Positions 26,236-35,411 of a stretch of 44,421 bases of DNA are shown piece after piece. Numbering within the stretch: position 1 is the stretch's first letter; every line of letters begins with the position of its first letter. This DNA comes from Balneolales bacterium (GTDB taxonomy: Bacteria; Bacteroidota; Rhodothermia; Balneolales; Natronogracilivirgulaceae): contig SKWQ01000088.1 in assembly GCA_007128855.1 (NCBI GenBank), positions 1-44,421 on the forward strand, in the 5' to 3' direction. The position numbers were made by a program, and so were the translations under genes. The notes under the pieces were generated by a model. It worked only from the letters and a program-made list of their open reading frames with translations, searched no databases and was not told the origin of the DNA.

Positions 26236-28731
26236 TTACTTCTTTTTATTGCCATTCTTGTTCTTGAGCGGCAGGTTGTACTTCTTCGCTTCCCAGATGT
26301 GTTCGGCGTATTCGCTGATGGTGCGGTCGGATGAGAATTTCCCCATGCGCGCAACATTGTGGATCGCCTTTTTCATCCACTCTTCCTGGTTCTGGTACAG
26401 TTTTTCCACCTCTTTCTGCTTTTCTGCATAGGATTCGTAATCGGCCAGCACCATGAAATAGTCCCCTTCATCAAGCAGGGAACGGATGATGGGATGGAAC
26501 AGATCGGGTTTTTCCGGTTCGAAAAACCCGTCACGCACCTGGTTGAGCACCTGTTGCAGCTCGGGAATGGCGTCGTAGTAGTCGCGCGGATTGTATCCTT
26601 CGCGCCGCGTCTGCTCCACCTCCTCATCGGTAAGGCCGAAGATGAATATGTTTTCCTCGCCTACCTCCTCACGGATCTCGATATTGGCACCATCCAGTGT
26701 ACCGATGGTCAGGGCTCCGTTAAGGGCGAATTTCATATTGCCGGTTCCGGAGGCCTCCATACCGGCTGTCGAAGTCTGTTCGGACAGATCCGCTGCCGGG
26801 ATCAAACGCTCTGCCAGTGAAACCGTATAGTTCTCCAGAAACATACAAGAAAGTTTGTCTTTTGCATCCGGATCGTTGTTGATCTTTTCGGCAATAGAGT
26901 TGATCAGCTTGATCTGCAGCTTGGCCATGGTATAGCCCGGGGCGGCCTTTCCGGAAAAAAGCACCGTCCGGGGCTGGAATTCCGCATCGGGATCCGCCTT
27001 GATCCGGTTGTACAGCATTGCGGTGTGCAGCGCCACAAGCAGCTGACGCTTGTACTCATGGATCCGCTTGATCTGGATATCGAAAAGAGAATCGGGATTC
27101 AGCTTAAATCCATATTCTGATTCAATGAATTCAATGAGCGCCAACTTGTTCTGACGCTTTATCTTAGAAAACTTCTTGCGGAAGGACTTGTCTTCGGCCT
27201 TGTTGTCGATTTTGCGGAGCTGATCCAGGTCCGTGATCCAGTCATCGCCGATTTCCTTGGAAATGAGATCGGAAAGTCCGGGATTACACTGCTTGAGCCA
27301 GCGCCGCGGGGTGATCCCGTTGGTCATGTTGATGAACTTGTCCGGGTACATCTCGTAGAAATCCTTGAAGATGGTTTTCTTGATCAGCTCGGTATGCAGA
27401 CGGGCAACGCCATTGAGTTTTTTACAGCCCACGATTCCGAGGGTGGCCATCTGCACGGCTGGTTTTTCGCCTTCACTGATGATGGACATCCGGCGGACAC
27501 GGTTGACGTCGTTGCCAAACTTGTCGCGGACATTGTTCAGGAACCGTTTGTTGATTTCATAAATGATCTGGAGGTGGCGCGGCAGCAGATTTCGCATCAG
27601 CGGTACGGACCATGATTCCAGTGCTTCCGGAAGCACGGTGTGGTTGGTATAATTGATGGACTTGCTTGTGATTTCCCAGGCTGTTTCCCAATCGAGCCCC
27701 TCGTAGTCGATGAGCACCCTCATCAGTTCCGGTATGGCCAGGTTAGGGTGGGTGTCGTTGCATTGAATGGCGACTTTGTCCGGAAACTTCCTCCAGTCGT
27801 CGTGTACTTTCTTGAACCGGCGGATAATATCCTGTAGTGTTGCCGAGACCAGGAAATACTCCTGCTTCAGGCGAAGTTCCTGGCCCACGAACACCTTGTC
27901 GTTGGGATAGAGGACGCGGGAGATGTTCTCCTGGAGCTGTGCGTCCCGAACGGCATCAATGTATTCCCCCTGACTGAATGACTTGAGATCGAGGGCCTTG
28001 GCTGAGGATGCCTTCCAGAGCCGCAGATTGTTGACGACATCGTTTTTGTATCCGGGAATCGGAGTGTCAAAGGCAAGCGCGTTCACTTTCTGGGTGTTCA
28101 CCCACTTGAACCGGAGCCTTCCCTCAGAGTCGGTATAGGGTACCGACTCACCGTAGAAATCCACAGGATAGAGGGTTTTTGGCCGGACCACATCCCATGG
28201 GTTCCCGAACTGGAGCCACATATCCGGCTTCTCTATCTGATATCCGTTGCGGATCTGTTGTTCAAAGATGCCAAAGTCGTAGCGGATGCCGTATCCGTAT
28301 CCGGGAATGCCCATGGTGGCCATGGAATCCAGGAAACAGGCCGCCAGACGGCCAAGGCCCCCGTTACCCAGCCCCGCGTCAAATTCGTTTTCCTTGACCT
28401 CGTCATAGTCCAGGCCAAGTTCATGCAGCGCTTCCTTCACCTCGTCCAGGATATCCAGGTTCACAAGCATATTGTCGAGCAGGCGCCCGATCAGGAATTC
28501 CATTGAGATGTAGTAGACCCTCTTGGCGTCCACGTCATAGTAGAATTCCTGGGTATCGATCCATCGGTCGTGCAGCCGGTCAAGGGCCGTGAGGGCGACA
28601 CTGCGGAATTTATCCCATTTCGTGGTGGAATACTTGGATTTTGCAAGGGTGAAGCGAAGATGCCGCTGGATGTCCAGTTTAAGGGACTCCGCATCCATGG
28701 CCTTGGTGATATCATCGTTCAGTTTGATCAT
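26236..28731 (-). CDS. glgP: Glycogen phosphorylase
   Basis: GNGGLGRLAACFLDSMATMGIPGYGYGIRYDFGIF, EASGTGNMKFALNGALTIGTLDGANIEI, FSGKAAPGYTMAKLQIKLI. Confidence 0.98.
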   Translation of the reverse strand: MIKLNDDITKAMDAESLKLDIQRHLRFTLAKSKYSTTKWDKFRSVALTALDRLHDRWIDTQEFYYDVDAKRVYYISMEFLIGRLLDNMLVNLDILDEVKEALHELGLDYDEVKENEFDAGLGNGGLGRLAACFLDSMATMGIPGYGYGIRYDFGIFEQQIRNGYQIEKPDMWLQFGNPWDVVRPKTLYPVDFYGESVPYTDSEGRLRFKWVNTQKVNALAFDTPIPGYKNDVVNNLRLWKASSAKALDLKSFSQGEYIDAVRDAQLQENISRVLYPNDKVFVGQELRLKQEYFLVSATLQDIIRRFKKVHDDWRKFPDKVAIQCNDTHPNLAIPELMRVLIDYEGLDWETAWEITSKSINYTNHTVLPEALESWSVPLMRNLLPRHLQIIYEINKRFLNNVRDKFGNDVNRVRRMSIISEGEKPAVQMATLGIVGCKKLNGVARLHTELIKKTIFKDFYEMYPDKFINMTNGITPRRWLKQCNPGLSDLISKEIGDDWITDLDQLRKIDNKAEDKSFRKKFSKIKRQNKLALIEFIESEYGFKLNPDSLFDIQIKRIHEYKRQLLVALHTAMLYNRIKADPDAEFQPRTVLFSGKAAPGYTMAKLQIKLINSIAEKINNDPDAKDKLSCMFLENYTVSLAERLIPAADLSEQTSTAGMEASGTGNMKFALNGALTIGTLDGANIEIREEVGEENIFIFGLTDEEVEQTRREGYNPRDYYDAIPELQQVLNQVRDGFFEPEKPDLFHPIIRSLLDEGDYFMVLADYESYAEKQKEVEKLYQNQEEWMKKAIHNVARMGKFSSDRTISEYAEHIWEAKKYNLPLKNKNGNKKK

Positions 28732-28869
28732 ACAATAGTTTTTAATGGGTGAACTGCTGGGATTTATGCCAACGGAAACGCCGATGATGACGAAAGTTTT
28801 TTCCGTGAATTTACTGGTGCGTTCTTTTGGTCGTACAGTCTGTTACAGGTGGTTAAATTTAATGAAAAA

Positions 28870-29754
28870 TCATGAATTTCGATACACGCCGATGTCCGGA
28901 AGGAAAGACGGGGGGGTCAGGCTGGCCTTGTGCTTCCAGTCCACAAACAGGTTAAACGCATCCACGGCAACGAATTCCTGTTGGAAAATTCCGAATACGG
29001 AAGAGCCGCTTCCACTCATCGCGGCATAGTCAGCACCCAGATCGTACATCTGGTCCTTGATGTCGCCGATCATGGGATGCTGATGGATGGCCCAGGGCTC
29101 CAGGTCGTTGTTCAGCAGGAAGCGCCACTCCTCGATCGGCTCGTTCAGCAGGATGTGCTCAAGCGGAAACTCCGGGTTTTCGTTGGGAAGACAGTTCTGG
29201 TAGGCCTCTGCGGTGGATACGTGAATATCCGGGAAAACGGTCACGATCCACGCGTCCGGCTGGATATCACAGAACGATATTTCGGTGCCGATGCCTTTTC
29301 CGACACCTGGCTTCCCATGCAGGAATACCGGAATATCGGCACCCAGTCCGCTCACAAGCTGGTGGATCTCATCCAGGGAGAGATCCGGGCGGGACACTTT
29401 CCGGAGCATGCGCAGTATGGTGGCGGCGTTGCTGCTCCCACCGCCCAGGCCGGCTCCAAAAGGGATCAGCTTGTCCACCAGAACCGACCAGCCGTCATCA
29501 AATTCGACATATTTGTGCAGTGAATTGACCGCCTTGACGATAAGATTGGTATGGTCGGTGGGCAGGCGCTCGTCGGACATTTCAAGGGAAAACTTCGGCG
29601 CCTTCCTCATCTCGAACCGGTCGCTCCAGTTGATGAAACAGTATCCGGTCTCGATTTCATGGTATCCGTTGGGAAGACGGCGCAGTACCTGGAGGCCCAG
29701 GTTTATCTTGGCCCACGACCGGGAAATCCATACGGTTTGTTCGGTATCGTTCAC
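28870..29754 (-). CDS. ispE: 4-diphosphocytidyl-2-C-methyl-D-erythritol kinase
   Basis: SWAKINLGLQVLRRLPNGYHEIET, IPFGAGLGGGSSNAATILRML, YAAMSGSGSSVFGIF. Likely GTG start at 29754; the longer ORF overlaps cca. Confidence 0.93.
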   Translation of the reverse strand: MNDTEQTVWISRSWAKINLGLQVLRRLPNGYHEIETGYCFINWSDRFEMRKAPKFSLEMSDERLPTDHTNLIVKAVNSLHKYVEFDDGWSVLVDKLIPFGAGLGGGSSNAATILRMLRKVSRPDLSLDEIHQLVSGLGADIPVFLHGKPGVGKGIGTEISFCDIQPDAWIVTVFPDIHVSTAEAYQNCLPNENPEFPLEHILLNEPIEEWRFLLNNDLEPWAIHQHPMIGDIKDQMYDLGADYAAMSGSGSSVFGIFQQEFVAVDAFNLFVDWKHKASLTPPSFLPDIGVYRNS

Positions 29755-29758
29755 GTTG

Positions 29759-31189
29759 TTATCTGACTGGCTTGGTGTTTTTTTTCGCCGGATCGGTGAT
29801 GGAATACAGGTAATCAAGTGCGGCTTCCCGTGTATTCGGGACGGTGCCGTCCAGGATGGCCTCCTCGATGGCGGATTTGATACGTCCGATTTCAGGTCCG
29901 GGACCGATGCCGCAAATCTCCATGATTTCGTTGCCGCTCACCGGCGGCTGCCAGTTCCGGAGACGGTCCTTTTCTTCGACTTCGGCAACCCTTTGTTCCA
30001 CATAATCGAAGTTTTTCAGGAACTGGCGGATTTTTTTATGGTTTTTACTGGTGATATCTGCCCGGCACAGGGCCATGAGGTCGTCAATGTCATCACCGGC
30101 TTCGAAAATGAGCCTGCGGATGGCGCTGTCGGTCACCACTTCGTCAGTCAGCGCGATGGGACGCAGATGGAGGCGCACCAGCTTTTTCACATAGCGCATC
30201 CGCTCATCCAGGGGCAGTCCCAGGCGCCGGAAGATACGCGGGACCATGTGTGCGCCCAAGGCGTCGTGGCCGTGGAAGGTCCAGCCCTGTTTCGTCTCAA
30301 ACCGCTTGGTGGCCGGTTTGGCGATATCGTGCATGATGGCTGCCCAACGCAGCCAGAGGTTGTCCGAGGTCAGGGCCACGTTGTCGAGCACTTTGAGCGT
30401 ATGATGGAAATTGTCCTTGTGCCGCAGCCCGTGGATCTCCTCCACGCCCTGAAGGGCGCACAGTTCCGGGAAAAAATGTGCAAGCAGGCCGGTTTCATTG
30501 AGGATCACGAATCCGGAGGACGGCTGGTCGCACATTACGATCTTGTTCAGTTCGTCAATGATCCTTTCCTTGGAGATGATCTCCAGGCGGGACGCCATGG
30601 CTTCCATTGCCTGCCGGGTCTCCGGGGCGATGCCGAAATGGAGCTGGGTTGCGAACCGGACCGCCCTCATCATGCGAAGGGGGTCGTCGCTGAATGTCTG
30701 CTCCGGATCCACAGGTGTGCGGATGATGTTGTCCTGCAGATCCCGAAGTCCGTTGAAGGGATCGCTCAGCACTCCGAAGCTTTGCGGGTTCAGGGACCAG
30801 GAGAGGGCGTTGATGGTGAAATCCCGCCGGAACTGATCGTCCTCCAGGGTCCCGTCCTCAACGGCCGGCTTGCGTGAGTCCGGCCGGTAGCTTTCCTTGC
30901 GGGCGCCGACAAATTCCAGTGAAAACCGTTTCCAGGTCACCTGTGCGGTCCCGAACCGACGGTAGGTGGCGATTTTCCGGGTCCCGAGTTTTCTGGCTAC
31001 GGCCTCGGCGGCCCGTATACCCGACCCGAGGGTGACGAAATCAATGTCGCAGGCTCCGTCGGCAGGGAGCCGGTTGAGATAATAATCGCGGACAAATCCA
31101 CCGATGACATAAATTTCCTGCCCGATTTCCGAAACGGCCTCGGAAATCTTGCGGAAAAGCGTCTGATATGTGGTATCCAGGTCCTGCAA
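29759..31189 (-). CDS. CCA tRNA nucleotidyltransferase / poly(A) polymerase family, HD domain
   Basis: YVIGGFVRDYYLNR, DIDFVTLGSG, RRDFTINALSWSL, DPLRMMRAVRFATQL, HD motif WAAIMHDIAKPATKR. Confidence 0.95.
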   Translation of the reverse strand: MQDLDTTYQTLFRKISEAVSEIGQEIYVIGGFVRDYYLNRLPADGACDIDFVTLGSGIRAAEAVARKLGTRKIATYRRFGTAQVTWKRFSLEFVGARKESYRPDSRKPAVEDGTLEDDQFRRDFTINALSWSLNPQSFGVLSDPFNGLRDLQDNIIRTPVDPEQTFSDDPLRMMRAVRFATQLHFGIAPETRQAMEAMASRLEIISKERIIDELNKIVMCDQPSSGFVILNETGLLAHFFPELCALQGVEEIHGLRHKDNFHHTLKVLDNVALTSDNLWLRWAAIMHDIAKPATKRFETKQGWTFHGHDALGAHMVPRIFRRLGLPLDERMRYVKKLVRLHLRPIALTDEVVTDSAIRRLIFEAGDDIDDLMALCRADITSKNHKKIRQFLKNFDYVEQRVAEVEEKDRLRNWQPPVSGNEIMEICGIGPGPEIGRIKSAIEEAILDGTVPNTREAALDYLYSITDPAKKNTKPVR

Positions 31190-31308
31190 AAGAAAAAAAC
31201 TGGCAATAAAAGGGCAAAGTTGTGTATTCTGTGAATGCGAATATCCCCGAAAGATAACGATGATTTTACTTTTTGGTGGCGTGAACTCACATTTATTCCA
31301 ATTGGCCG

Positions 31309-32247
31309 ATGCCTGAGAAGCGAGAAACCACCCGAAGCGAGAAGGCCATCCGTATCAGTCTGATCGTCTCCTTCTTCGTATTTCTGTTGAAGTTCGCGGC
31401 CTGGCTCTACACCGGTGCCAACAGTGTGCTATCCGATGCCGCAGAGAGCTTTGTGCATGTTTTTGCCGTCGGATTCTCGGCATTCGGCATCTATTTCAGT
31501 CAGAAACCGCCCGATCGCGATCATCCTTACGGACACGAACGGATCGGTTATTTTGCCGTAGGCGCAGAGGGGACCCTGATCCTGGTGGCGGCGCTCACCA
31601 TCTGCTACCAATCCATAAAAAGTCTGATCACCGGCATAGAGGTGTTTAACATTGAGACGGGGGCCGGCATCATTTTCGTCACGGCGCTGATCAATCTGGT
31701 GCTTGGATCCTGGCTCGTCCGAACGGGCAGGCAGGAAAACAACATGATCCTGACGGGCAACGGAAAACACACGCTCACCGATGTGTACACCAGCGCCGGC
31801 GTGCTGGTAACGCTGTTTCTCATCTCCCGGACCGGGTTGATGTTCCTTGACTCGCTGGTGGCCATGGCGCTGGCGGCCTTTATCTCCGTGGAAGGATACC
31901 GGCTGGTCAGGTACGCGACGACGGGACTCATGGATCGGAGCGATGATGAGAATGACGCCTGCATCCGGAAGGTTCTGGACGACGAGGTCGGTGGGGTGAT
32001 GACGGGCTGGCACGATCTGCGGCACAGGAGTACAGGAAACACGTTATGGATCGAGTTCCATGCGCTGTTCAGGGCGGGCATCGACCTGGAAGAGGCACAC
32101 CTGGAGGCGACCATCATCGAGAAAAAGATCATGGACGAATTTCGGGGAAATACGGTGGTTACGATCCACCTGGAGCCGGAAGAAATGCATGTGCGCCATC
32201 ACAAGGAGCTGCGGGATGGTGCGCCGCGGAACAAGGGCCCATCATGA
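31309..32247 (+). CDS. Cation diffusion facilitator family transporter
   Basis: Multi-TM; SVLSDAAESFVHVFA, PPDRDHPYGHERIGYFA, HTLTDVYTSAGVLV. Confidence 0.93.
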   Translation: MPEKRETTRSEKAIRISLIVSFFVFLLKFAAWLYTGANSVLSDAAESFVHVFAVGFSAFGIYFSQKPPDRDHPYGHERIGYFAVGAEGTLILVAALTICYQSIKSLITGIEVFNIETGAGIIFVTALINLVLGSWLVRTGRQENNMILTGNGKHTLTDVYTSAGVLVTLFLISRTGLMFLDSLVAMALAAFISVEGYRLVRYATTGLMDRSDDENDACIRKVLDDEVGGVMTGWHDLRHRSTGNTLWIEFHALFRAGIDLEEAHLEATIIEKKIMDEFRGNTVVTIHLEPEEMHVRHHKELRDGAPRNKGPS

Positions 32248-32353
32248 CGTCGACTATGGCTGGCCGGATTGCGGGAGCGGCAGATAGCCGTAATCGGCAA
32301 GTGCCGGGTGGTCGCAGGGGCCAGGCGGTATCTGCCACTGTCAGCGGCCGTTG

Positions 32354-33361
32354 TCAGGCGGTGTCCCCGACTACGGAATGGTCACCGATGTGTATCTCTT
32401 GCCGGCAGGAGCGGACCACAGCAGAGATGCCGATCGTGGAATGGTCAAGTTCGGAATCCTCAATGACCGCTTTTTCCCGCACGATGGAATTGCGGATTTT
32501 GCTTCCGGTGATGGTGCACCCGTCGCCTATGCTCGCGTAAGGGCCAATGACACTGTCCGAAATACGCACGTTGCTCCCAATGTGAGATGGGGAGATGATC
32601 CTGGTGCCCGAAAAAGCATCGTCATCAAATTTCTGCGGCTCCTGGCGGTCCAGTACGGAAGCGGTGGAGGAGAGCCAGGCGGGAATGGTCCCGAAATCAA
32701 GCCACTCATCCACCCCGGCGGAACGGAACATCGCGTTTTGTTGCAGCAGGCGGTCAATGGCATCCGTAAGGTCAAATTCGTTTTTGTGTCCGCGGATGTC
32801 GTTGTCCATCAGGTACTGCAGTTCTCGCTGAAGCCGCTCCCCTTCGCGGAAATAGTAAACCCCGATGATGGCCAGGTCGGAGACGGGCTCATCGGGCTTT
32901 TCAACAAACCGTGTGATGCGGTTGTTTTCAAGCACGGCCACACCGAAGCGGGAGGGGTCATCCACTTTTTTCAGCCAGATGACGCTGTCGGCCCCTTCGA
33001 GGTCGACCGGACCACTTGTGCGGAACAGTGTGTCCGCAAAGGCGACGATCACTTCCCCGGTCAGGGAAGGCGCGGCACAGTTGACGGCATGTGCGGTGCC
33101 GAGGGCCTGGTCCTGATGATAGAAGGCAGGTTTGGCTCCGAAACGGCGCGCCATCTCGCCCAGTTGAAATTCGACATCCACACCGAAATCCCCCAGAACG
33201 AAGGCAATATCGGTGATCTTTCGGTTCAGGGAAGTGACAAATGTGTAGACGATCCGTTCAAGGAGCATGGGACCGGCTACGGGCAGCAACGGTTTCGGAG
33301 TGGTCAGGGAGTGTGGACGGAGCCGCGTGCCCCGTCCGGCCATGGGGATGATCAGTTTCAT
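32354..33361 (-). CDS. Sugar-phosphate nucleotidyltransferase with C-terminal left-handed beta-helix
   Basis: KLIIPMAGRGTRLRPHSLTTPKPLLPVAGPMLLERI; C-terminal hexapeptide-like repeats (HIGSNVRISDSVIGPYASIGDGCTI). Confidence 0.93.
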   Translation of the reverse strand: MKLIIPMAGRGTRLRPHSLTTPKPLLPVAGPMLLERIVYTFVTSLNRKITDIAFVLGDFGVDVEFQLGEMARRFGAKPAFYHQDQALGTAHAVNCAAPSLTGEVIVAFADTLFRTSGPVDLEGADSVIWLKKVDDPSRFGVAVLENNRITRFVEKPDEPVSDLAIIGVYYFREGERLQRELQYLMDNDIRGHKNEFDLTDAIDRLLQQNAMFRSAGVDEWLDFGTIPAWLSSTASVLDRQEPQKFDDDAFSGTRIISPSHIGSNVRISDSVIGPYASIGDGCTITGSKIRNSIVREKAVIEDSELDHSTIGISAVVRSCRQEIHIGDHSVVGDTA

Positions 33362-33395
33362 GTGTATACATCTTTTGATTTAAGAGGTCACATAG

Positions 33396-33457
33396 AATGT
33401 CCATGACGATTTAATCATGCTCCTGTATGCCCGGGGCTATGCCCGGTCATGGACATT
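33396..33457. repeat. Perfect 12-bp inverted repeat with GC-rich inner hairpin between divergent genes
   Basis: AATGTCCATGAC (33396-33407) and GTCATGGACATT (33446-33457), 38-nt loop containing CCGGGGCTATGCCCGG. Confidence 0.85.
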
Positions 33458-33556
33458 TCATAAGTCAATTACGTCTATGAAGCACCGTGGATGCGGATGG
33501 CGGCATGACAGCCGGCAGGACTTCCGGGGGGATTTCATTGTTTCAGAAAGAATCGC

Positions 33557-33584
33557 CTGACAAGATAACAGAACTTGGTATATT
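33557..33584 (+). promoter_or_regulatory. Candidate housekeeping-type promoter upstream of the MurF-like gene
   Basis: CTGACA - 16 nt - TATATT; placed inside the annotated longest ORF, so it favours a downstream start. Confidence 0.4.
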
Positions 33585-33633
33585 ACGCGCAAGTTTTTCT
33601 GAAACATGCAACGGACCGACACGCAGGTTAATA

Positions 33634-35388
33634 TTGAGCTGGTATTACGCATTTATTGAGGCCCTGTCCTGGATCGTGATCTTCATCATGCTCCGGCATA
33701 TGCTGTTCCGTTCCCGGCACCTGCTGCACATCTTCCAGCAGAACGGGTACAAGTTCAACGAGTTCTCGGCCTGGCTGGTACATCACTGGAATTCGGTCCT
33801 GCTGCCGGTACCCAATCTTGCGCTCATCCTGCTGGTGCTCGTGGCTCAGTATTATCTGGAGCCGTTGCTGACCACCTCGTCCATTGCCGTTATCCTGTTC
33901 ATCTTCACGGCGTTCTGGTTCGGAAGTGTGACTGGTTTTGAGATGAAGCAGGTGAAAAAGCCGCTGGTGTTCACTCCCCGTGTCGTGCGTCTATCCGTTG
34001 TCCTTGTGCTGTTTGCGTCCGTGATCCCGGTGCTGGGATCCGCCTGGTCGTTTTACCGCGGGACCCTGTTTCCCGACATGTATTCGCTTCTCATCGCATG
34101 GACCTTCGCCAGCCTGGTGCTTCCCTACCTGCTGATACTTGCTGCGGCACTGGTCTATCCGCTGGAAATGCTGATTCAGTACCGGTTCAAGCAGAAAGCC
34201 CGCAAAAAGATCGCTTCGATGCCCGACCTGACCGTAGTCGCAATCACGGGCAGCTATGGCAAGACGAGCACCAAGTTTCTGTTGGATGCGGTCCTCAGGG
34301 AGCGTTTCCGTGTCTGCACCACCCCCGGCAGCTACAACACCCCGATGGGGATTTGCAAGGTGATCAACAACGACCTGCAGGCGGGTGATCAGGTCCTCAT
34401 CCTCGAAATGGGTGCCCGGTATGCCGGGAACATCGATGAACTATGCCACATTGCCCGTCCGGACATTGCCGTGGTCACCAACATCGGTGTTGCCCATCTG
34501 GAAAGTTTCGGATCGGTGGAAGCCATTGCGCATACCAAAGGGGCGCTTGTCCGGCATCTGCCTCCCGGCGGGATCGCCTTGCTCAACGGCGATGACCGGC
34601 GGGTCCGCGCCATGGCTGGCCGCGACGATATTTCGGTGATCATGTCCGGATTGACTGAAGACGGCAACCACATCCACGCTGATGAAATCAGTTATGATGA
34701 GAACGGCTGTTCGTTTGCAATGCACGTGAAACCGTCAGGTTCCGACCCGGGATTTATCCGGAAGGGGGCATCGGATGCGGCCACTGGCGGACCGGATGCG
34801 GTGACCGGCGGGCCGGGCAAGGCACCGGCTACATTGCCGGAAGGGGGTGTGGAACGGATCACCATGGCACTGCTGGGTGAGCACAGTGTGCAAAACGCAC
34901 TCCTGGCGGCGGCGGCGGGACTGGCCATGGGGCTTCGCCTGCCCACCATCCGTGTGGCGCTGCAGAAAGCCCGACCCGTGGAACACCGGCTGGAACTCAA
35001 GAAACGGAACGGGGTGCTGGTCATCGACGATGCCTTCAACTCCAATCCCATCGGGGCCCGGAATGCCATATCCGTCCTGGCGGCGTTCAAAACTGGCAAA
35101 AAATACGTGATTACACCGGGTATGATAGAACTCGGGGAGCGGCAGGACGAGGAAAACCGCCTGTTCGGACGGCACATGGCCAACCATTCTCCGGACCATG
35201 TCTATCTGGTCGGGAAGAACCAGACCCGGCCGGTCCATGAAGGCCTCAGGGAGGGCGGGTTTCCGGAAGAGGGGATCACCGTGGTCGCAAGCCTGTACGA
35301 AGCCAATGACCTGCTCAGGGAGCGTCTTGAGGTTGGGGATGTGGTGCTTTACGAAAACGATTTGCCGGACAGCTATTCCGAGCGGTAG
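33634..35388 (+). CDS. MurF-like Mur ligase with N-terminal multi-TM domain (start probably TTG 33634; longest ORF from 33487)
   Basis: Several TM segments (SWIVIFIML, LALILLVLVAQYYL, IAVILFIFTAFWFG, VVLVLFASVIPVLG, LLILAAALVYPL) then VAITGSYGKTSTKFLLDAVL, ILEMGARYAGNIDELC, NSNPIGARNAISVL. Confidence 0.88.
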   Translation: MSWYYAFIEALSWIVIFIMLRHMLFRSRHLLHIFQQNGYKFNEFSAWLVHHWNSVLLPVPNLALILLVLVAQYYLEPLLTTSSIAVILFIFTAFWFGSVTGFEMKQVKKPLVFTPRVVRLSVVLVLFASVIPVLGSAWSFYRGTLFPDMYSLLIAWTFASLVLPYLLILAAALVYPLEMLIQYRFKQKARKKIASMPDLTVVAITGSYGKTSTKFLLDAVLRERFRVCTTPGSYNTPMGICKVINNDLQAGDQVLILEMGARYAGNIDELCHIARPDIAVVTNIGVAHLESFGSVEAIAHTKGALVRHLPPGGIALLNGDDRRVRAMAGRDDISVIMSGLTEDGNHIHADEISYDENGCSFAMHVKPSGSDPGFIRKGASDAATGGPDAVTGGPGKAPATLPEGGVERITMALLGEHSVQNALLAAAAGLAMGLRLPTIRVALQKARPVEHRLELKKRNGVLVIDDAFNSNPIGARNAISVLAAFKTGKKYVITPGMIELGERQDEENRLFGRHMANHSPDHVYLVGKNQTRPVHEGLREGGFPEEGITVVASLYEANDLLRERLEVGDVVLYENDLPDSYSER

Positions 35389-35411
35389 TATACGAACAGC
35401 AGCGGATCCGG

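Noticed and set aside
29285-30877. 530-aa plus-strand ORF opposite ispE and cca
   Set aside because: Covers two clear minus-strand genes; no domain signal.
32351-33406. 351-aa plus-strand ORF opposite the nucleotidyltransferase
   Set aside because: Shadow ORF; the minus-strand product has full family signatures.
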